Shown: positions 16,768 to 26,635, numbered from the stretch's first letter. The stretch: 64,000 bases of DNA from DATFDN01 sp035685165 (GCA_035685165.1 DASRBI010000011.1:62001-126000); one strand, 5' to 3'. Numbers and translations: made by a program. The notes: generated from the sequence alone by a model not told the origin.

Positions 16768-18486
16768 TCAGGCATAGAGCCGCCGCAGCGCGGCGGCGTT
16801 CGCGTGGACCGCCATCGCCCGGCGGATCTTGTGCGAGGCGGTGAGCAGCCCGTTTTCGATCGTGAACGCCGGCACGAGCAAATGCTTGCGAATGCGCTCG
16901 TGCACCGAGAGACGCAGGTTCACGCGCGACAGCGCCACCGCAATCGCCATGTCGTCATAGCCGTCGGCCGGCACGATCAGCGCGGTAAGGCCCGTCCTGC
17001 CGTCTCCGGTCACGACCGCCTGGGCGATTTCCTGCTCGGCCATCAGCATCGCCTCGATCTTAGCGGGCGCGACCTTCTCGCCGCCCGAGAGCACGATGAT
17101 GTCTTTCTTGCGGTCGGTAATGGTGAGATAGCCTTGGGCGTCCAGCGTGCCGATGTCCCCGGTGTGCAGCCAGCCGTGCTCGATCGCTTGCGCGGTCGCT
17201 TCGGGCCGATTCCAGTAACCGAGCATGACGAGATCGCCCTTCACCAGGATCTCGCCGTCCTCGGCGATCCGCACCTGAACCCCGCTGAGCGGCTTGCCGA
17301 CCGTCTCCAGGCGGATGCCGAAGGGCGGGTTGACGCTGATCACCGGGCCGGCCTCGGTTTGCCCATAGCCCTGCAAGACACGGAGCCCGAGGGCAAGGAA
17401 GAAGCGGCCGGTCTCGGGTTCGAGCCGCGCGCCGCCCGAGACCACGGCGCGCACGCGGCCGCCGAACCGCGCGCGCACCTTGGCGCGCACCAGAACATCG
17501 AGGAGCGGATCGACCAGTCGCTCCGCGAGGTTCAGGCTTCGTCGGTCGATGCGCTTGCCGCCGAGGTAGAGCGCCTGCGCGAAAAGAAGGCGCCGCCAGC
17601 GAGCCTCGCGTTCGACCTGCGCCATCACGCGCGCCCGGATCACGTCCAGGATGCGCGGGACCACGGTCAGCAGCGTCGGGCGGATCGCCGCCATGTCCGA
17701 GGCGAGGTGCTCCACGCCGCGGGAATAAACCACCTCCACGCCGCAACTCGGGAAGAAGAACAGGCCGACCGTATGTTCGAAACTGTGGGCGGTCGGCAGA
17801 TAGGACAGATAGACGTCGTCGCGGAGGCCGATCTGCTGCAGCACCTCGAACGCGCCGGCGCAGTTCGACAGGATGGCGCGATGCGCCAGCATCGCCCCGC
17901 GCGGTGTACCGCCCGTTCCCGAGGTGTATATGAGGCAGGCCAGGGCATCCGTGGGGATCGCGGCGGCTTCGCGCGCGATGTCGTCGGGCTCGGCCGACGC
18001 ATCCGCCAGGAGTTCGGCGAAGGGCAGCCGGCGCGGCCGGCCGCCAGCCCCTTCCGGCGGTCCGTCGATCACGACGAGCAGGTCGAGTCCGCCCGCCTGC
18101 CGTCCCGCCTCCAACAAACGCCCCGCCAGCAGCGCGCTCGAGACGATGGCCGCGCGCGCGCCGCTGTCGCGCAGGATATGCGCGTGATCGGCGACCGTGT
18201 TGGTGACATAGGCCGGCACCGGCACCGCGCGGATCGCCATCAGCGCCGTTTCCGCGAGCGGGTACTCGGGACGGTTCTCGGAGACGATCACAACGCGGTC
18301 GCCCGCGTTCACGCCCGCCGCCCGCAACCCGCGCGCGACCGAGGCGGCCTGGCGTCCGAACTCGCTCCAGCTCGTCGAGACCCATTGGCCGCCGCGATAG
18401 GCGCGAAGCATCGGCTTCCCGCCCCAGGTTCGCGCAAGCGTCAGCATCATGGCCGGAAGGTTCGGCCAACTAGGGTAGCTCTCCAC
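16768..18486 (-). CDS. Long-chain fatty acid--CoA ligase (AMP-forming)
   Basis: This 572-residue member of the ANL adenylating superfamily activates fatty acids to acyl-CoA through an acyl-AMP. The P-loop YTSGTGGTPRGAM is near residue 190, GYGQTEAGP near 360 and GWLHTGDIG near 430. DRKKDIIVLSGGEKVAP near 460 includes the hinge, and a SHKIRR lysine region is close to the C-terminus. The length and the SGGEKVAP motif fit the FadD15-like/long-chain group. The GTG at 18486 is taken as the start; an ATG about 13 codons inside (MLTLART) is an alternative. Confidence 0.88.
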   Translation of the reverse strand: MESYPSWPNLPAMMLTLARTWGGKPMLRAYRGGQWVSTSWSEFGRQAASVARGLRAAGVNAGDRVVIVSENRPEYPLAETALMAIRAVPVPAYVTNTVADHAHILRDSGARAAIVSSALLAGRLLEAGRQAGGLDLLVVIDGPPEGAGGRPRRLPFAELLADASAEPDDIAREAAAIPTDALACLIYTSGTGGTPRGAMLAHRAILSNCAGAFEVLQQIGLRDDVYLSYLPTAHSFEHTVGLFFFPSCGVEVVYSRGVEHLASDMAAIRPTLLTVVPRILDVIRARVMAQVEREARWRRLLFAQALYLGGKRIDRRSLNLAERLVDPLLDVLVRAKVRARFGGRVRAVVSGGARLEPETGRFFLALGLRVLQGYGQTEAGPVISVNPPFGIRLETVGKPLSGVQVRIAEDGEILVKGDLVMLGYWNRPEATAQAIEHGWLHTGDIGTLDAQGYLTITDRKKDIIVLSGGEKVAPAKIEAMLMAEQEIAQAVVTGDGRTGLTALIVPADGYDDMAIAVALSRVNLRLSVHERIRKHLLVPAFTIENGLLTASHKIRRAMAVHANAAALRRLYA

Positions 18487-18541
18487 CTTGCCTCGCAGCC
18501 CCTCGCCCCCTTGCCCTTTGAAGCGGTAGCAGTCGGCTTAC

Positions 18542-20395
18542 ATGACGCGCGCACATAGCAGCGAAGGCACGCATACGCGAATGGCATACCCCGCCAAGAC
18601 CGCCGCCGCCCCCGCCGGGCGGCAGGACAGCCACGCCGACCCTCTGCCGCAATGGGATCTGTCCGACCTCTACCCCGCGCCGGACAGCCCGTTGGTCGGC
18701 CAGGACCTCGACGCCGCCGAGGGGGAAGCCAAGGCCTTCGCTGCCAGCTACGCCGGGAAGGTGGCGCAGCTATCGGGCGAGCAGCTTGCGGGGGCGATCG
18801 ATGCCTACCAGCGGATCGAGGAGCGACTGGGGCGGCTGGCCTCCTATGCCCAGCTTCTCTTCGCCGGCGATTCCACCGATTCGGCAATCGGCAGCTTCTA
18901 TCAAACGCTGAACGAGCGGGTCACGACGATCGGCACCCACCTGATCTTCTTCACGCTCGAACTCAACCGGATCGACGAGGCGGCGCTCGAAGCGAAGCTC
19001 GCCGCACCGGCGGCGGCACGTTGGCGGCCGTGGCTGCGCGACTTGCGGGTGTTCCGGCCGCACCAGCTTTCCGACGAGCTGGAACGCCTATTGCACGAGA
19101 AAGAAGTTACCGGCCGCAGCGCCTGGAGCCGGCTGTTCGACGAGACGATCGCCGGGATGCGCGTCGCGGTGGCGGGCGAGGAGCTGACCGTCACTGACGC
19201 TCTCAACCAGCTCTCCGACCGAGATCGCGGTGTGCGCGAGGCCACCGGGCGCGCCATCGGCGAGGCGTTCGGCAAGCACCTGAAGCTGTTCGCGCTGATC
19301 ACCAACACGCTCGCCAAGGACAAGGAGATCATCGACGCGTGGCGGCACTATCCGCGCCCGGGCAGCTACCGCAACCGCGCCAACATGGTCGAGGACGAGG
19401 TGGTCGATGCGCTGGTCGCGGCGGTGACGGAAAGCTATCCGGCGCTTTCGCATCGCTATTACGCCCTGAAGGCGCGCTGGCTTGGCCTGCCCAGGTTGCA
19501 GCACTGGGATCGCAACGCGCCGCTGCCGGAGGACGACGACCGTGAGATCGACTGGGATTCGGCGCGGCGCCGCGTGCTCGATGCCTACGCGGCGTTCAGC
19601 CCCGAAATGGCGGAGATCGGCAGCCGTTTCTTCGAGCGGCCGTGGGTCGATGCCGCGCTCAGGGCGGGCAAGGCGAGCGGCGCCTTCGCGCACCCGACCG
19701 TGCCCTCGGCGCACCCATACATCCTGCTCAATTACCACGGCCGCGCGCGCGACGTGATGACGCTCGCGCACGAGCTCGGTCACGGCGTGCACCAGGTGCT
19801 CGCCGCGGGACAAGGGTATTTGCTATCGGGAACACCGCTCACACTTGCCGAGACGGCGAGCGTTTTCGGCGAGATGCTGACCTTCCGCGCGATGCTGGAC
19901 GCGGAAACCGACCCGCGCCGGCGCCGCGTGATGCTGGCCTCCAAGGTCGAGGACATGCTGAACACGGTCGTGCGGCAGATCGCGTTCTACCGCTTCGAGA
20001 CACTGCTGCACGACGAGCGACGCCGCGGGGAGATCCTTCCCGAACGCATCGGCGCGATCTGGCGCCAGGTGCAAACGGAGAGCCTGGGGCCGGCGTTCGA
20101 ATTCACACCCGAATACGACGTGTTTTGGGCCTACATCCCGCACTTCATCCACTCGCCCTTTTATGTCTATGCGTACGCCTTCGGGGATTGCCTGGTGAAC
20201 GCGCTATACGGGGTCTTCCGTTCCGGGCATCCGGGGTTCCAGGCAAAATATCTGGACATGCTCCGTGCCGGCGGCACGAAGCGGCACAAGGAGCTCCTGG
20301 CGCCATTCGGGCTCGATGCATCCGATCCTTCTTTCTGGCGCAAGGGCCTGTCCGTCATCTCCGACTTCATCAACGAGCTGGAAGCCGCCTTCTGA
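18542..20395 (+). CDS. pepF: M3 family oligoendopeptidase F
   Basis: This 617-residue cytosolic zinc metallopeptidase degrades oligopeptides. The catalytic HExxH motif is visible as AHELGHGVHQ around residue 406, with the third-ligand region ETASVFGEML some 28 residues later. Further downstream, YAYAFG and the PGFQAKYLDMLRAGGT segment are typical of PepF. The first ATG at 18542 adds 13 residues before a second ATG (MAYPAKTAA) at 18581; either may start the protein. The stop overlaps the next gene's start (TGATG), suggesting translational coupling with the UbiB-like kinase. Confidence 0.92.
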   Translation: MTRAHSSEGTHTRMAYPAKTAAAPAGRQDSHADPLPQWDLSDLYPAPDSPLVGQDLDAAEGEAKAFAASYAGKVAQLSGEQLAGAIDAYQRIEERLGRLASYAQLLFAGDSTDSAIGSFYQTLNERVTTIGTHLIFFTLELNRIDEAALEAKLAAPAAARWRPWLRDLRVFRPHQLSDELERLLHEKEVTGRSAWSRLFDETIAGMRVAVAGEELTVTDALNQLSDRDRGVREATGRAIGEAFGKHLKLFALITNTLAKDKEIIDAWRHYPRPGSYRNRANMVEDEVVDALVAAVTESYPALSHRYYALKARWLGLPRLQHWDRNAPLPEDDDREIDWDSARRRVLDAYAAFSPEMAEIGSRFFERPWVDAALRAGKASGAFAHPTVPSAHPYILLNYHGRARDVMTLAHELGHGVHQVLAAGQGYLLSGTPLTLAETASVFGEMLTFRAMLDAETDPRRRRVMLASKVEDMLNTVVRQIAFYRFETLLHDERRRGEILPERIGAIWRQVQTESLGPAFEFTPEYDVFWAYIPHFIHSPFYVYAYAFGDCLVNALYGVFRSGHPGFQAKYLDMLRAGGTKRHKELLAPFGLDASDPSFWRKGLSVISDFINELEAAF

Positions 20396-21747
20396 TGGCG
20401 CGCACCGAGCAGCCAAATCTATTTGGCGAACTGCGCCGCATGGCGCGCACCTCGGGTGCGGTCGGCGGCATCGCTGCGCGGGTGGCGAGCGAGCGCGTGT
20501 TCGGAATCAAGACCAACCGCAGTTCGCACGCGGAGGATCTGCGGGCGATCCTGGGCGGGCTGAAGGGGCCGCTGATGAAGGTCGCGCAGTTCCTCTCCAC
20601 GGTGCCGGACGCGCTGCCCGCCGAATACGCCGCCGAGCTTGCCCAGTTGCAGGCCAATGCTCCGCCGATGGGGTGGAACTTCGTGCGCCGGCGAATGGCG
20701 AGCGAGCTTGGCCGCGACTGGGAGAGCCGCTTCGCCGCCTTCTCGCGCGAGGCGGCCGCCGCGGCGAGTCTCGGTCAGGTGCACCGCGCCCGCCTGCCCG
20801 ACGGCACCGAGGTTGCCTGCAAGCTGCAATATCCCGACATGGCGAGCACGGTGGAGGCCGATCTGCGCCAGCTACGGGTGGCGATGGCGATCTATCACCG
20901 CATGGACAGCGCCATACAGAACGACGAAATCTATAAGGAGCTGGCGGAACGCTTGCGCGAGGAGCTCGATTACGAGCGCGAGGCCGCGCAGATGCGGCTT
21001 TATGGGATCATGCTGGCCGATGAGCCGCGCGTGCATGTGCCGGAGCCGATCGAAGGCTTGTGCACCAAGCGGCTGCTGACGATGACCTGGCTCGATGGCC
21101 GGCCGCTGATGCAGCGCCTCGCGGAGCAGCCGCCGCTCGAGGAGCGCAACCGCATCGCCGAGGCGCTGTTCGCCGCTTGGTATGTGCCGCTCTACCGCTA
21201 CGGCGTGATCCACGGCGATCCGCACCTCGGCAACTACCAAGTGCGGCCGGACGCGAGCGTCAACTTGCTCGATTTCGGCGCCATCCGCGTGTTTCAGCCG
21301 CATTTCATCCGCGGCGTCATCATGCTCTACGAGGCGGTGCGCGACGGCGACGAGGAAAAGGCGCACCAGGCCTACGAGATGTGGGGATTCAGCGAGCTGA
21401 CGAAGGCGAAGCTGCAAGTCCTGAACATGTGGGCGCGCTTCCTCTACGAGCCGCTCTTGCAGGACCGCGCCCGGCTGATCCAGGAAACCAACGATCCACA
21501 ATATGGGCGCGAGGTCGCCGAGCAGGTCCATGCAGGACTGAAACGAACCGGCGGGGTACGGCCGCCGCGCGAATTCGTGCTGATGGACCGCGCGGCGATC
21601 GGGCTCGGCAGCGTCTTTCTGCGCCTCGGCGCGGAATTGAACTGGTGCCGAATGTTTCATTGTCTAATCGACGATTTTGAGGAGCGGACATTGGCGGCGC
21701 GCCAGGCCGAGGCCCTGGCGCGCGCTGGGGTGCCGCCCGCAAGCTAG
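20395..21747 (+). CDS. AarF/ABC1/UbiB kinase-like protein
   Basis: This 450-residue atypical kinase starts at the ATG that overlaps the pepF stop; the longer open frame upstream is out-of-frame pepF. Family hallmarks are the KxGQ-like segment LKGPLMKVAQFLS near residue 60, the Ala-rich nucleotide loop AAAASLGQVHRA near 120 and KLQYPDM with the lysine near 142. It also has HGDPHLGNY near 275 and LLDFGAIR near 295. UbiB proteins support ubiquinone biosynthesis, and other ABC1 proteins act in lipid or quinone metabolism. It lacks the two C-terminal membrane helices of E. coli UbiB, so a distinct ABC1 subgroup is likely. Confidence 0.85.
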   Translation: MARTEQPNLFGELRRMARTSGAVGGIAARVASERVFGIKTNRSSHAEDLRAILGGLKGPLMKVAQFLSTVPDALPAEYAAELAQLQANAPPMGWNFVRRRMASELGRDWESRFAAFSREAAAAASLGQVHRARLPDGTEVACKLQYPDMASTVEADLRQLRVAMAIYHRMDSAIQNDEIYKELAERLREELDYEREAAQMRLYGIMLADEPRVHVPEPIEGLCTKRLLTMTWLDGRPLMQRLAEQPPLEERNRIAEALFAAWYVPLYRYGVIHGDPHLGNYQVRPDASVNLLDFGAIRVFQPHFIRGVIMLYEAVRDGDEEKAHQAYEMWGFSELTKAKLQVLNMWARFLYEPLLQDRARLIQETNDPQYGREVAEQVHAGLKRTGGVRPPREFVLMDRAAIGLGSVFLRLGAELNWCRMFHCLIDDFEERTLAARQAEALARAGVPPAS

Positions 21748-21920
21748 GAACAGGATCCTGATCCGACCGGCTCGCATGGCGGCTCCATTCACGTTTCCTC
21801 TCGACACGAGCGGCGGTTGAGCCTCAGACTGGGTTTACCTTTCGCTTACCAATCTGCGGTTGAACTCCCCGCTGTACCGGCCGGCTCGGCAAGAGCCAGG
21901 TCGGAGCAAGGGCAAGAGCG

Positions 21921-24284
21921 ATGACGGGGCAGGTCTCTTCCGGCGCCGCGGCTTCCGCGCCTGGGCTGGAACTACTGCTGACGGCGGATGCCAGGATTAC
22001 CGGCGTCAGCGGCTCGCTGGCCGAGGCGGCTCCCGGGGTCCTGCTGGCGGCCGGGGACGTACTGACCGCGCATCTGCATCCCGACGATGGCGGCGAGCTT
22101 CTCTCGGCGCTCACGCGCGTGGCCCAGGGGGCGGCGCCTGCCGCCGAGACCCTGGTGCGGCTGCGGAACGGGCAAAATTGCTGGCCCGTGCTCGCCACCC
22201 TTCAGCGGGCAGAAGAGGGGGCAATCGCGGCTTCGATGGTTGCGATCCGGGAGGAACGGCCGGCCCCGGAACAACTGAGCGAAATCATCAGCAAGTGCCT
22301 GAGCGCGGTCCTGGTGCACCGTGACGGTAGAGTGCTGTTCGCCAATCAGGCCTATGCCGCGCTGCACGGCTACGCCTCCGTGGCCGAGACGATCGCGCGC
22401 CACCAGGTCGGAGCGAGTATCCACCCGGCTGATCGCGAGATGGTCGCCCGGCGAATGGCGGCGCGCCTGCGCGGGGAGAACCCGCAATCGCAGTATGAAT
22501 TCCGCCTGCTGGGACCGGATCGCGACGTGATCTGGGTGGAATGTCTCGCCTGCCGCATCGACTGGTCGGACGGGCCGGCGCTGCTTGCCATCTACCACGA
22601 TGCGACAGCCCGCAAACGCGCCGAGAACGCGCTGCGCCGCTCCGAACGGCTGTTCAGCACCGTGTTCGCCAACAGTCCCGATGCCATGCTGCTCAGCACG
22701 CTCGACAGCGGGCGCGTGCTCGATACCAACGACGCGTATCTGAGGATGCGCGGGCTCAGACGCAGTCAGCTCATCGGGCGCACGGGACTGGAGCTCGGGC
22801 TTTGGTCCAGCGCGCGGGAGCGGCAGGAAACCGTCAATCGGCTGCGGCTGGCGGGGAAGCTCGTCGATGAACCGCTGCAGTTGAACTCGCCGACCGGGCA
22901 GACCCTCGAGCTGCTGGCGTCGGCGGAAGTGCTTCACCTCGAAGACGAAGAGCTGATCCTGTATCGCTTCGTGGATGTGACCGAGCGCAACCGGGCCGCG
23001 CCGCGCATCCGGCACATGGCGCATCACGATCCGCTCACCGGCATCGCCAACCGGATCCTGTTCCAGGCCGAGCTTGAGAAGGCACTCGCCGCATCGCGCG
23101 GATTCGCCCTGCTCTCGATCGACCTCGACCGCTTCAAGGAGGTCAACGAGAGCTTCGGCCACCAGGTGGGCGACAAGGTGCTGCAACAGGTCGCCGGCCG
23201 GCTCGGCGCCTTGGTGCGCGACCGCGACACGCTCGCGCGCCTGGGCGGCGATGAATTCGCGATCATCCAGCGCGCGCCCCGCCAGCCTCAAGCGGCCCAC
23301 CGGCTTGCCGATGCAGCGAGCAAACGGCTGAGCGAGCCCTTCGATGTCGACGGGCGCTCGATCCTGATCGGTGCCAGCATCGGCCTCGCCATCGCACCGC
23401 GCGACGGCAAACTCGCCTCGAAGCTCCTGCAATCGGCCGATCTCGCGCTTTTCCGGGGGAAAAGGCTCGCACGGGGCGGCGTTCTGGAGTTCCGCCCCGA
23501 GATCGCCCAAGAGGAGGAGGCCCGCACGCGACTTGAGCACGAGCTGCGCCGGGCCGTCTCGGTCGGGGAGTTCGAGCTGCACTACCAGCCGGTCGTGGCG
23601 CTGCGGACCCGGCAGCCGGCTGGCTGCGAGGCGCTGCTGCGCTGGAACCATCCGGGGCGGGGACTGGTCAGGCCGGACGAGTTCATCCGGCTCGCGGAGG
23701 AGAGCGGCCTCATCCTGCCGCTCGGGCGGTGGGTGCTGGAGCGGGCGTGCCGGGACGCCTCACTGTGGCCGGAGGGCTGCAAGGTCGCCGTCAACGTCTC
23801 CCCGGCCCAGCTCCGCCGCAGCGGCTTGATCGCGGATGTCGCCCATGCCCTCGAGCGGTCGGGACTGGATCCCGGGCGGCTTGAGCTGGAGGTGACGGAG
23901 TCGGTGGTACTGCAAGACACGCAAGACGCGCTCGCGATCCTTCGGCAATTGAAGAAGATGGGGGTCTCCCTGGCGCTGGACGATTTCGGCACCGGCTATT
24001 CGTCCATGTCGGCGCTCGTCCGTTTCCCGTTCGACCGGGTGAAGATCGACCGCTCCTTTGTCGCCGGGCTCGGGGTTCGGAGCGACTGCACGGCGGTGGT
24101 TCGCGCCGTCACCGGGCTCTGCGCCTCGCTTGGGCTTGCCGTCACCGCCGAGGGGGTGGAGACCGAGGAGCAGGCGAGCCTTCTCCTCGACGAGGGCCTG
24201 ACCGAAGCGCAGGGCTATCTCTTCAGCCCCGCCCGTCCCGCGGAAGAAATTCGCGGGTTGCTGGCCGCCGCCGCCCGGCCCTGA
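21921..24284 (+). CDS. PAS-GGDEF-EAL cyclic-di-GMP enzyme
   Basis: This is a 787-residue cytosolic protein with no membrane segment. Two PAS-like domains (about residues 125-235 and 240-355) precede a GGDEF domain and an EAL domain. The GGDEF motif is intact (RLGGDEFAI), as is the inhibitory RxxD five residues before it (RDRD). The EAL domain has CEALLRWNHP, NVSPAQLR, DDFGTGYSSM and KIDRSFV, so phosphodiesterase activity is expected. It could therefore both make and degrade c-di-GMP, with PAS signals setting the balance. It stands alone, 173 bp after the UbiB-like gene, with no co-oriented partner in overlap. Confidence 0.92.
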   Translation: MTGQVSSGAAASAPGLELLLTADARITGVSGSLAEAAPGVLLAAGDVLTAHLHPDDGGELLSALTRVAQGAAPAAETLVRLRNGQNCWPVLATLQRAEEGAIAASMVAIREERPAPEQLSEIISKCLSAVLVHRDGRVLFANQAYAALHGYASVAETIARHQVGASIHPADREMVARRMAARLRGENPQSQYEFRLLGPDRDVIWVECLACRIDWSDGPALLAIYHDATARKRAENALRRSERLFSTVFANSPDAMLLSTLDSGRVLDTNDAYLRMRGLRRSQLIGRTGLELGLWSSARERQETVNRLRLAGKLVDEPLQLNSPTGQTLELLASAEVLHLEDEELILYRFVDVTERNRAAPRIRHMAHHDPLTGIANRILFQAELEKALAASRGFALLSIDLDRFKEVNESFGHQVGDKVLQQVAGRLGALVRDRDTLARLGGDEFAIIQRAPRQPQAAHRLADAASKRLSEPFDVDGRSILIGASIGLAIAPRDGKLASKLLQSADLALFRGKRLARGGVLEFRPEIAQEEEARTRLEHELRRAVSVGEFELHYQPVVALRTRQPAGCEALLRWNHPGRGLVRPDEFIRLAEESGLILPLGRWVLERACRDASLWPEGCKVAVNVSPAQLRRSGLIADVAHALERSGLDPGRLELEVTESVVLQDTQDALAILRQLKKMGVSLALDDFGTGYSSMSALVRFPFDRVKIDRSFVAGLGVRSDCTAVVRAVTGLCASLGLAVTAEGVETEEQASLLLDEGLTEAQGYLFSPARPAEEIRGLLAAAARP

Positions 24285-24306
24285 GCCGCGCCGGCCCTTG
24301 CGCGGC
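24285..24306 (+). terminator. Weak GC hairpin after the GGDEF/EAL gene
   Basis: GCCGCGC and GCGCGGC pair around CGGCCCTT directly after the stop codon. No T-run follows, so this is only a possible terminator. Confidence 0.3.
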
Positions 24307-24380
24307 CGGGCGAGAGGCCCGATTTAGCGGCAGCGGGGACCGTTGCCGTCCTCCTCTCCCTCCTTGTTAGGCGGACGCCC

Positions 24381-24947
24381 ATGTTTATTGAGACCGAAGG
24401 CACACCCAATCCCGCGACCCTGAAGTTCCTGCCGGGACGCTGGGTCATGCAATCCGGCAGCGCCGACTTCGCCTCACCGGAGAGCGCCGAGCGCAGCCCG
24501 CTCGCCACCGCCCTGTTCGCCCTGCCGGGCGTGGCGCGGGTTTTCCTCGGCTCCGACTTCATCAGCGTCACCAAGACCGAGGAACTCGGCTGGCAGCAGC
24601 TCAAGCCGCAAGTGCTGGCGGCGATCATGGATCATTTCGTCGCTGGGCGCCCCGTGCTCGACAACGCCGATGCCGCGGAGGACGACCTGATCGAGGAGGT
24701 TCGGCCCGAGGACGAGGAGATCGTGGCGCAGATCCGGGAGCTGCTCGATACCAGGGTGCGTCCGGCGGTGGCTGGTGACGGCGGCGACATCGTGTTCCGC
24801 GGCTACCGGGACGGCATCGTGCGGCTGCACATGCAGGGATCGTGCTCGGGCTGTCCCTCGTCCACCGCCACGCTGAAGCACGGGATTGAGAATATGCTGC
24901 GCCATTACGTGCCGGAGGTGGTCGCCGTGGAACAGGTCGAAGTTTGA
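24381..24947 (+). CDS. Nfu-type iron-sulfur cluster carrier
   Basis: This 188-residue protein has an N-terminal Nfu_N domain (FIETEGTPNPATLKFLPG) and a C-terminal NifU-like domain with the cluster-binding CSGC motif in GSCSGCPSSTATL near residue 150. Nfu proteins accept Fe-S clusters from the scaffold and pass them to client enzymes, for example the class I fumarase or lipoate synthase type clients in this kind of organism. The stop overlaps the next ATG (TGATG), and it heads a run of tightly packed plus-strand genes through rimI. Confidence 0.93.
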   Translation: MFIETEGTPNPATLKFLPGRWVMQSGSADFASPESAERSPLATALFALPGVARVFLGSDFISVTKTEELGWQQLKPQVLAAIMDHFVAGRPVLDNADAAEDDLIEEVRPEDEEIVAQIRELLDTRVRPAVAGDGGDIVFRGYRDGIVRLHMQGSCSGCPSSTATLKHGIENMLRHYVPEVVAVEQVEV

Positions 24948-25531
24948 TGCTCGATGAAACTGCCCTATCGCGTCTGTTCCGCGAAGCCCGCACACACAAC
25001 GCTTGGCGGGATGAGCCGATCTCCGACGAAACGCTTCACGAGCTTTACGCGCTGCTGAGCATGGGGCCGACATCGGCGAACTCCTCGCCGGCGCGGTTCC
25101 TGTTCCTTCGCACGGAGGCGGCGAAGCAACGGCTGGCCCCGGCGCTGTCCTCGGGGAATCTTGAGAAGACGATGAAGGCGCCGGTGGTGGCAATCGTCGC
25201 CTACGATCCGCGCTTCTATGAGAAGCTGCCGCGGCTTTTTCCGCACAATCCCGACGCCGTCGGCTGGTTCACGAGCAACGAGGCGCTTGCCGCAACGACG
25301 GCGTTTCGCAACGGCACGCTGCAAGGCGCGTACCTGATCATCGCGGCCCGTGCACTCGGGCTCGATTGTGGACCGATGTCGGGGTTCGACAACGACATGG
25401 TCGATGAGATTTTCCTGTCCGGCTACGGCTGGCGGTCGAATTTCCTCTGCAATCTCGGTCATGGCGATCCCGTCGGGCTCTATCCCCGTTCGCCGCGTCT
25501 TGCCTTCGATGAGGCGTGCGTCCTCCTCTGA
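24947..25531 (+). CDS. Nitroreductase family protein, malonic semialdehyde reductase-like
   Basis: This 194-residue FMN-dependent oxidoreductase starts with MLDETALSRLFREARTHNAW. It has SMGPTSANSSPARFLF near residue 45, matching the FMN-binding loop of the RutE/HadB group. GMxSGFD-like CGPMSGFDNDMVDEIF lies near 142 and CNLGHGD near 170. RutE reduces the toxic malonic semialdehyde formed in pyrimidine catabolism. No other rut genes are nearby, so general aldehyde or nitro reduction is equally possible. It overlaps nfu by one base and tsaB by 23 bases. Confidence 0.85.
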   Translation: MLDETALSRLFREARTHNAWRDEPISDETLHELYALLSMGPTSANSSPARFLFLRTEAAKQRLAPALSSGNLEKTMKAPVVAIVAYDPRFYEKLPRLFPHNPDAVGWFTSNEALAATTAFRNGTLQGAYLIIAARALGLDCGPMSGFDNDMVDEIFLSGYGWRSNFLCNLGHGDPVGLYPRSPRLAFDEACVLL

Positions 25532-26180
25532 GCGCCTCGCGACGGTTCTGACCCTCGATGCCGCGCTCGGCCGCGTGTCGGCCGGCGTGGTGGTGCGGGG
25601 TGCGGTCATCACCGAGCTCGCGGAGCCGGCCGCGCACGGGCAGCCGGCGCGGCTCGCGGCGATGGTCCGCGAGCTCCTGGCCGGCGGCGCCTGGAGCGGC
25701 GCGGAGCGCATCATCGCGGTCACGCTCGGGCCGGGCAGCTTCACCGGGATCCGCGCTGCGCTCGCGCTCGCGCACGGAGTGGCGCTTGCCGGGGCGGCGG
25801 AGATCGTGGGCGTCAGCGTCGGAGACGCTTTGCGTGCCGGCCGCGCCGAGACGGCGCTCGTCGCCGTCGATTCGCGGCGCGGGCATGTTCATCTCGACAT
25901 CGGCGGGGAGATCAAGGCGATCCGTGATGACGCTCTGCCCGGTCTGACCGGGCCGGTCGAGGTCGTCGGCGATGCGGCCGAAAGGGTAGCGACAGCCTGG
26001 CGCGCCCGCGGCATCGCGGTCCGGGCGGTCGAGGCCGTCCCCGAGCCGCTCGGGATCGCGATCGCGGCGGAGGCGCAGCGCAGCGGCGCCCTGCCGCGGC
26101 GGCCTTTGGTGCCGATTTACGTCGACCCGCCGGCGGTCCGGCTGTCGCTGCGCCGACCGCGCCCTTCGCCCACTGCCTGA
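25509..26180 (+). CDS. tsaB: tRNA threonylcarbamoyladenosine biosynthesis protein TsaB
   Basis: This 223-residue ASKHA-fold protein is the partner of TsaD in making t6A37 in ANN-decoding tRNAs. Motifs are TLDAALGRVSAGVV at the N-terminus and GPGSFTGIRAALAL near residue 77, the signature of the family. The ATG at 25509 overlaps the nitroreductase 3' end; earlier in-frame ATGs lie deep in that gene. Its stop overlaps rimI by TGATG. Pairing of tsaB and rimI is common in bacteria. Confidence 0.92.
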   Translation: MRRASSSERLATVLTLDAALGRVSAGVVVRGAVITELAEPAAHGQPARLAAMVRELLAGGAWSGAERIIAVTLGPGSFTGIRAALALAHGVALAGAAEIVGVSVGDALRAGRAETALVAVDSRRGHVHLDIGGEIKAIRDDALPGLTGPVEVVGDAAERVATAWRARGIAVRAVEAVPEPLGIAIAAEAQRSGALPRRPLVPIYVDPPAVRLSLRRPRPSPTA

Positions 26181-26635
26181 TGGCGGAACTTCGCGCGGCC
26201 GGGACGGGCCATTCGGCGCTGCTCGCCGCCATCCACAAGCAGGCTTTCCCGGCCGACCCATGGAGCGGCGATGCCTTTCGCAGCCTGCTCGCCCTGCCCG
26301 GCCTGTTTTGTTTTCTCGCCGACTCCGACGGACTGGTCGCCGGCCGCGTAGCGGCCGATGAGAGCGAGATCCTGACCCTGGCCGTGGTCCCCGAGGTGCG
26401 GCGGCGGGGTGTCGGCCGGGCCTTGCTGGAACGGGCGATGGCGCACGCACGCCAGCTCGGCGCGCACCGGATGCTGCTCGAGGTCGCGGTCGGCAACCAG
26501 GCGGCGCTGGCGCTCTATGCCAATCAGCGATTCCGAATCGTCGGACGACGCAACGCCTATTATCCGAACGGCGAGGCGGCGCTGATCCTCGAAGCCACGC
26601 TCAGCGGGCCGGCTTGCGGAGCGCCAGGCGCGTGA
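26180..26635 (+). CDS. rimI: Ribosomal protein S18-alanine N-acetyltransferase RimI
   Basis: This 151-residue GNAT enzyme acetylates the N-terminal alanine of S18. Visible features are FPADPWSGDAFRSLLA near residue 20, the acetyl-CoA pyrophosphate loop RRRGVGRALLE near residue 75 and GAHRMLLEVAVGNQAALALY. The C-terminal NRFRxVGRRxxYY-like element (FRIVGRRNAYYP) is typical of RimI. It is translationally coupled to tsaB. Its 3' end overlaps the convergent TusA-like gene by 35 bp. Confidence 0.92.
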   Translation: MAELRAAGTGHSALLAAIHKQAFPADPWSGDAFRSLLALPGLFCFLADSDGLVAGRVAADESEILTLAVVPEVRRRGVGRALLERAMAHARQLGAHRMLLEVAVGNQAALALYANQRFRIVGRRNAYYPNGEAALILEATLSGPACGAPGA

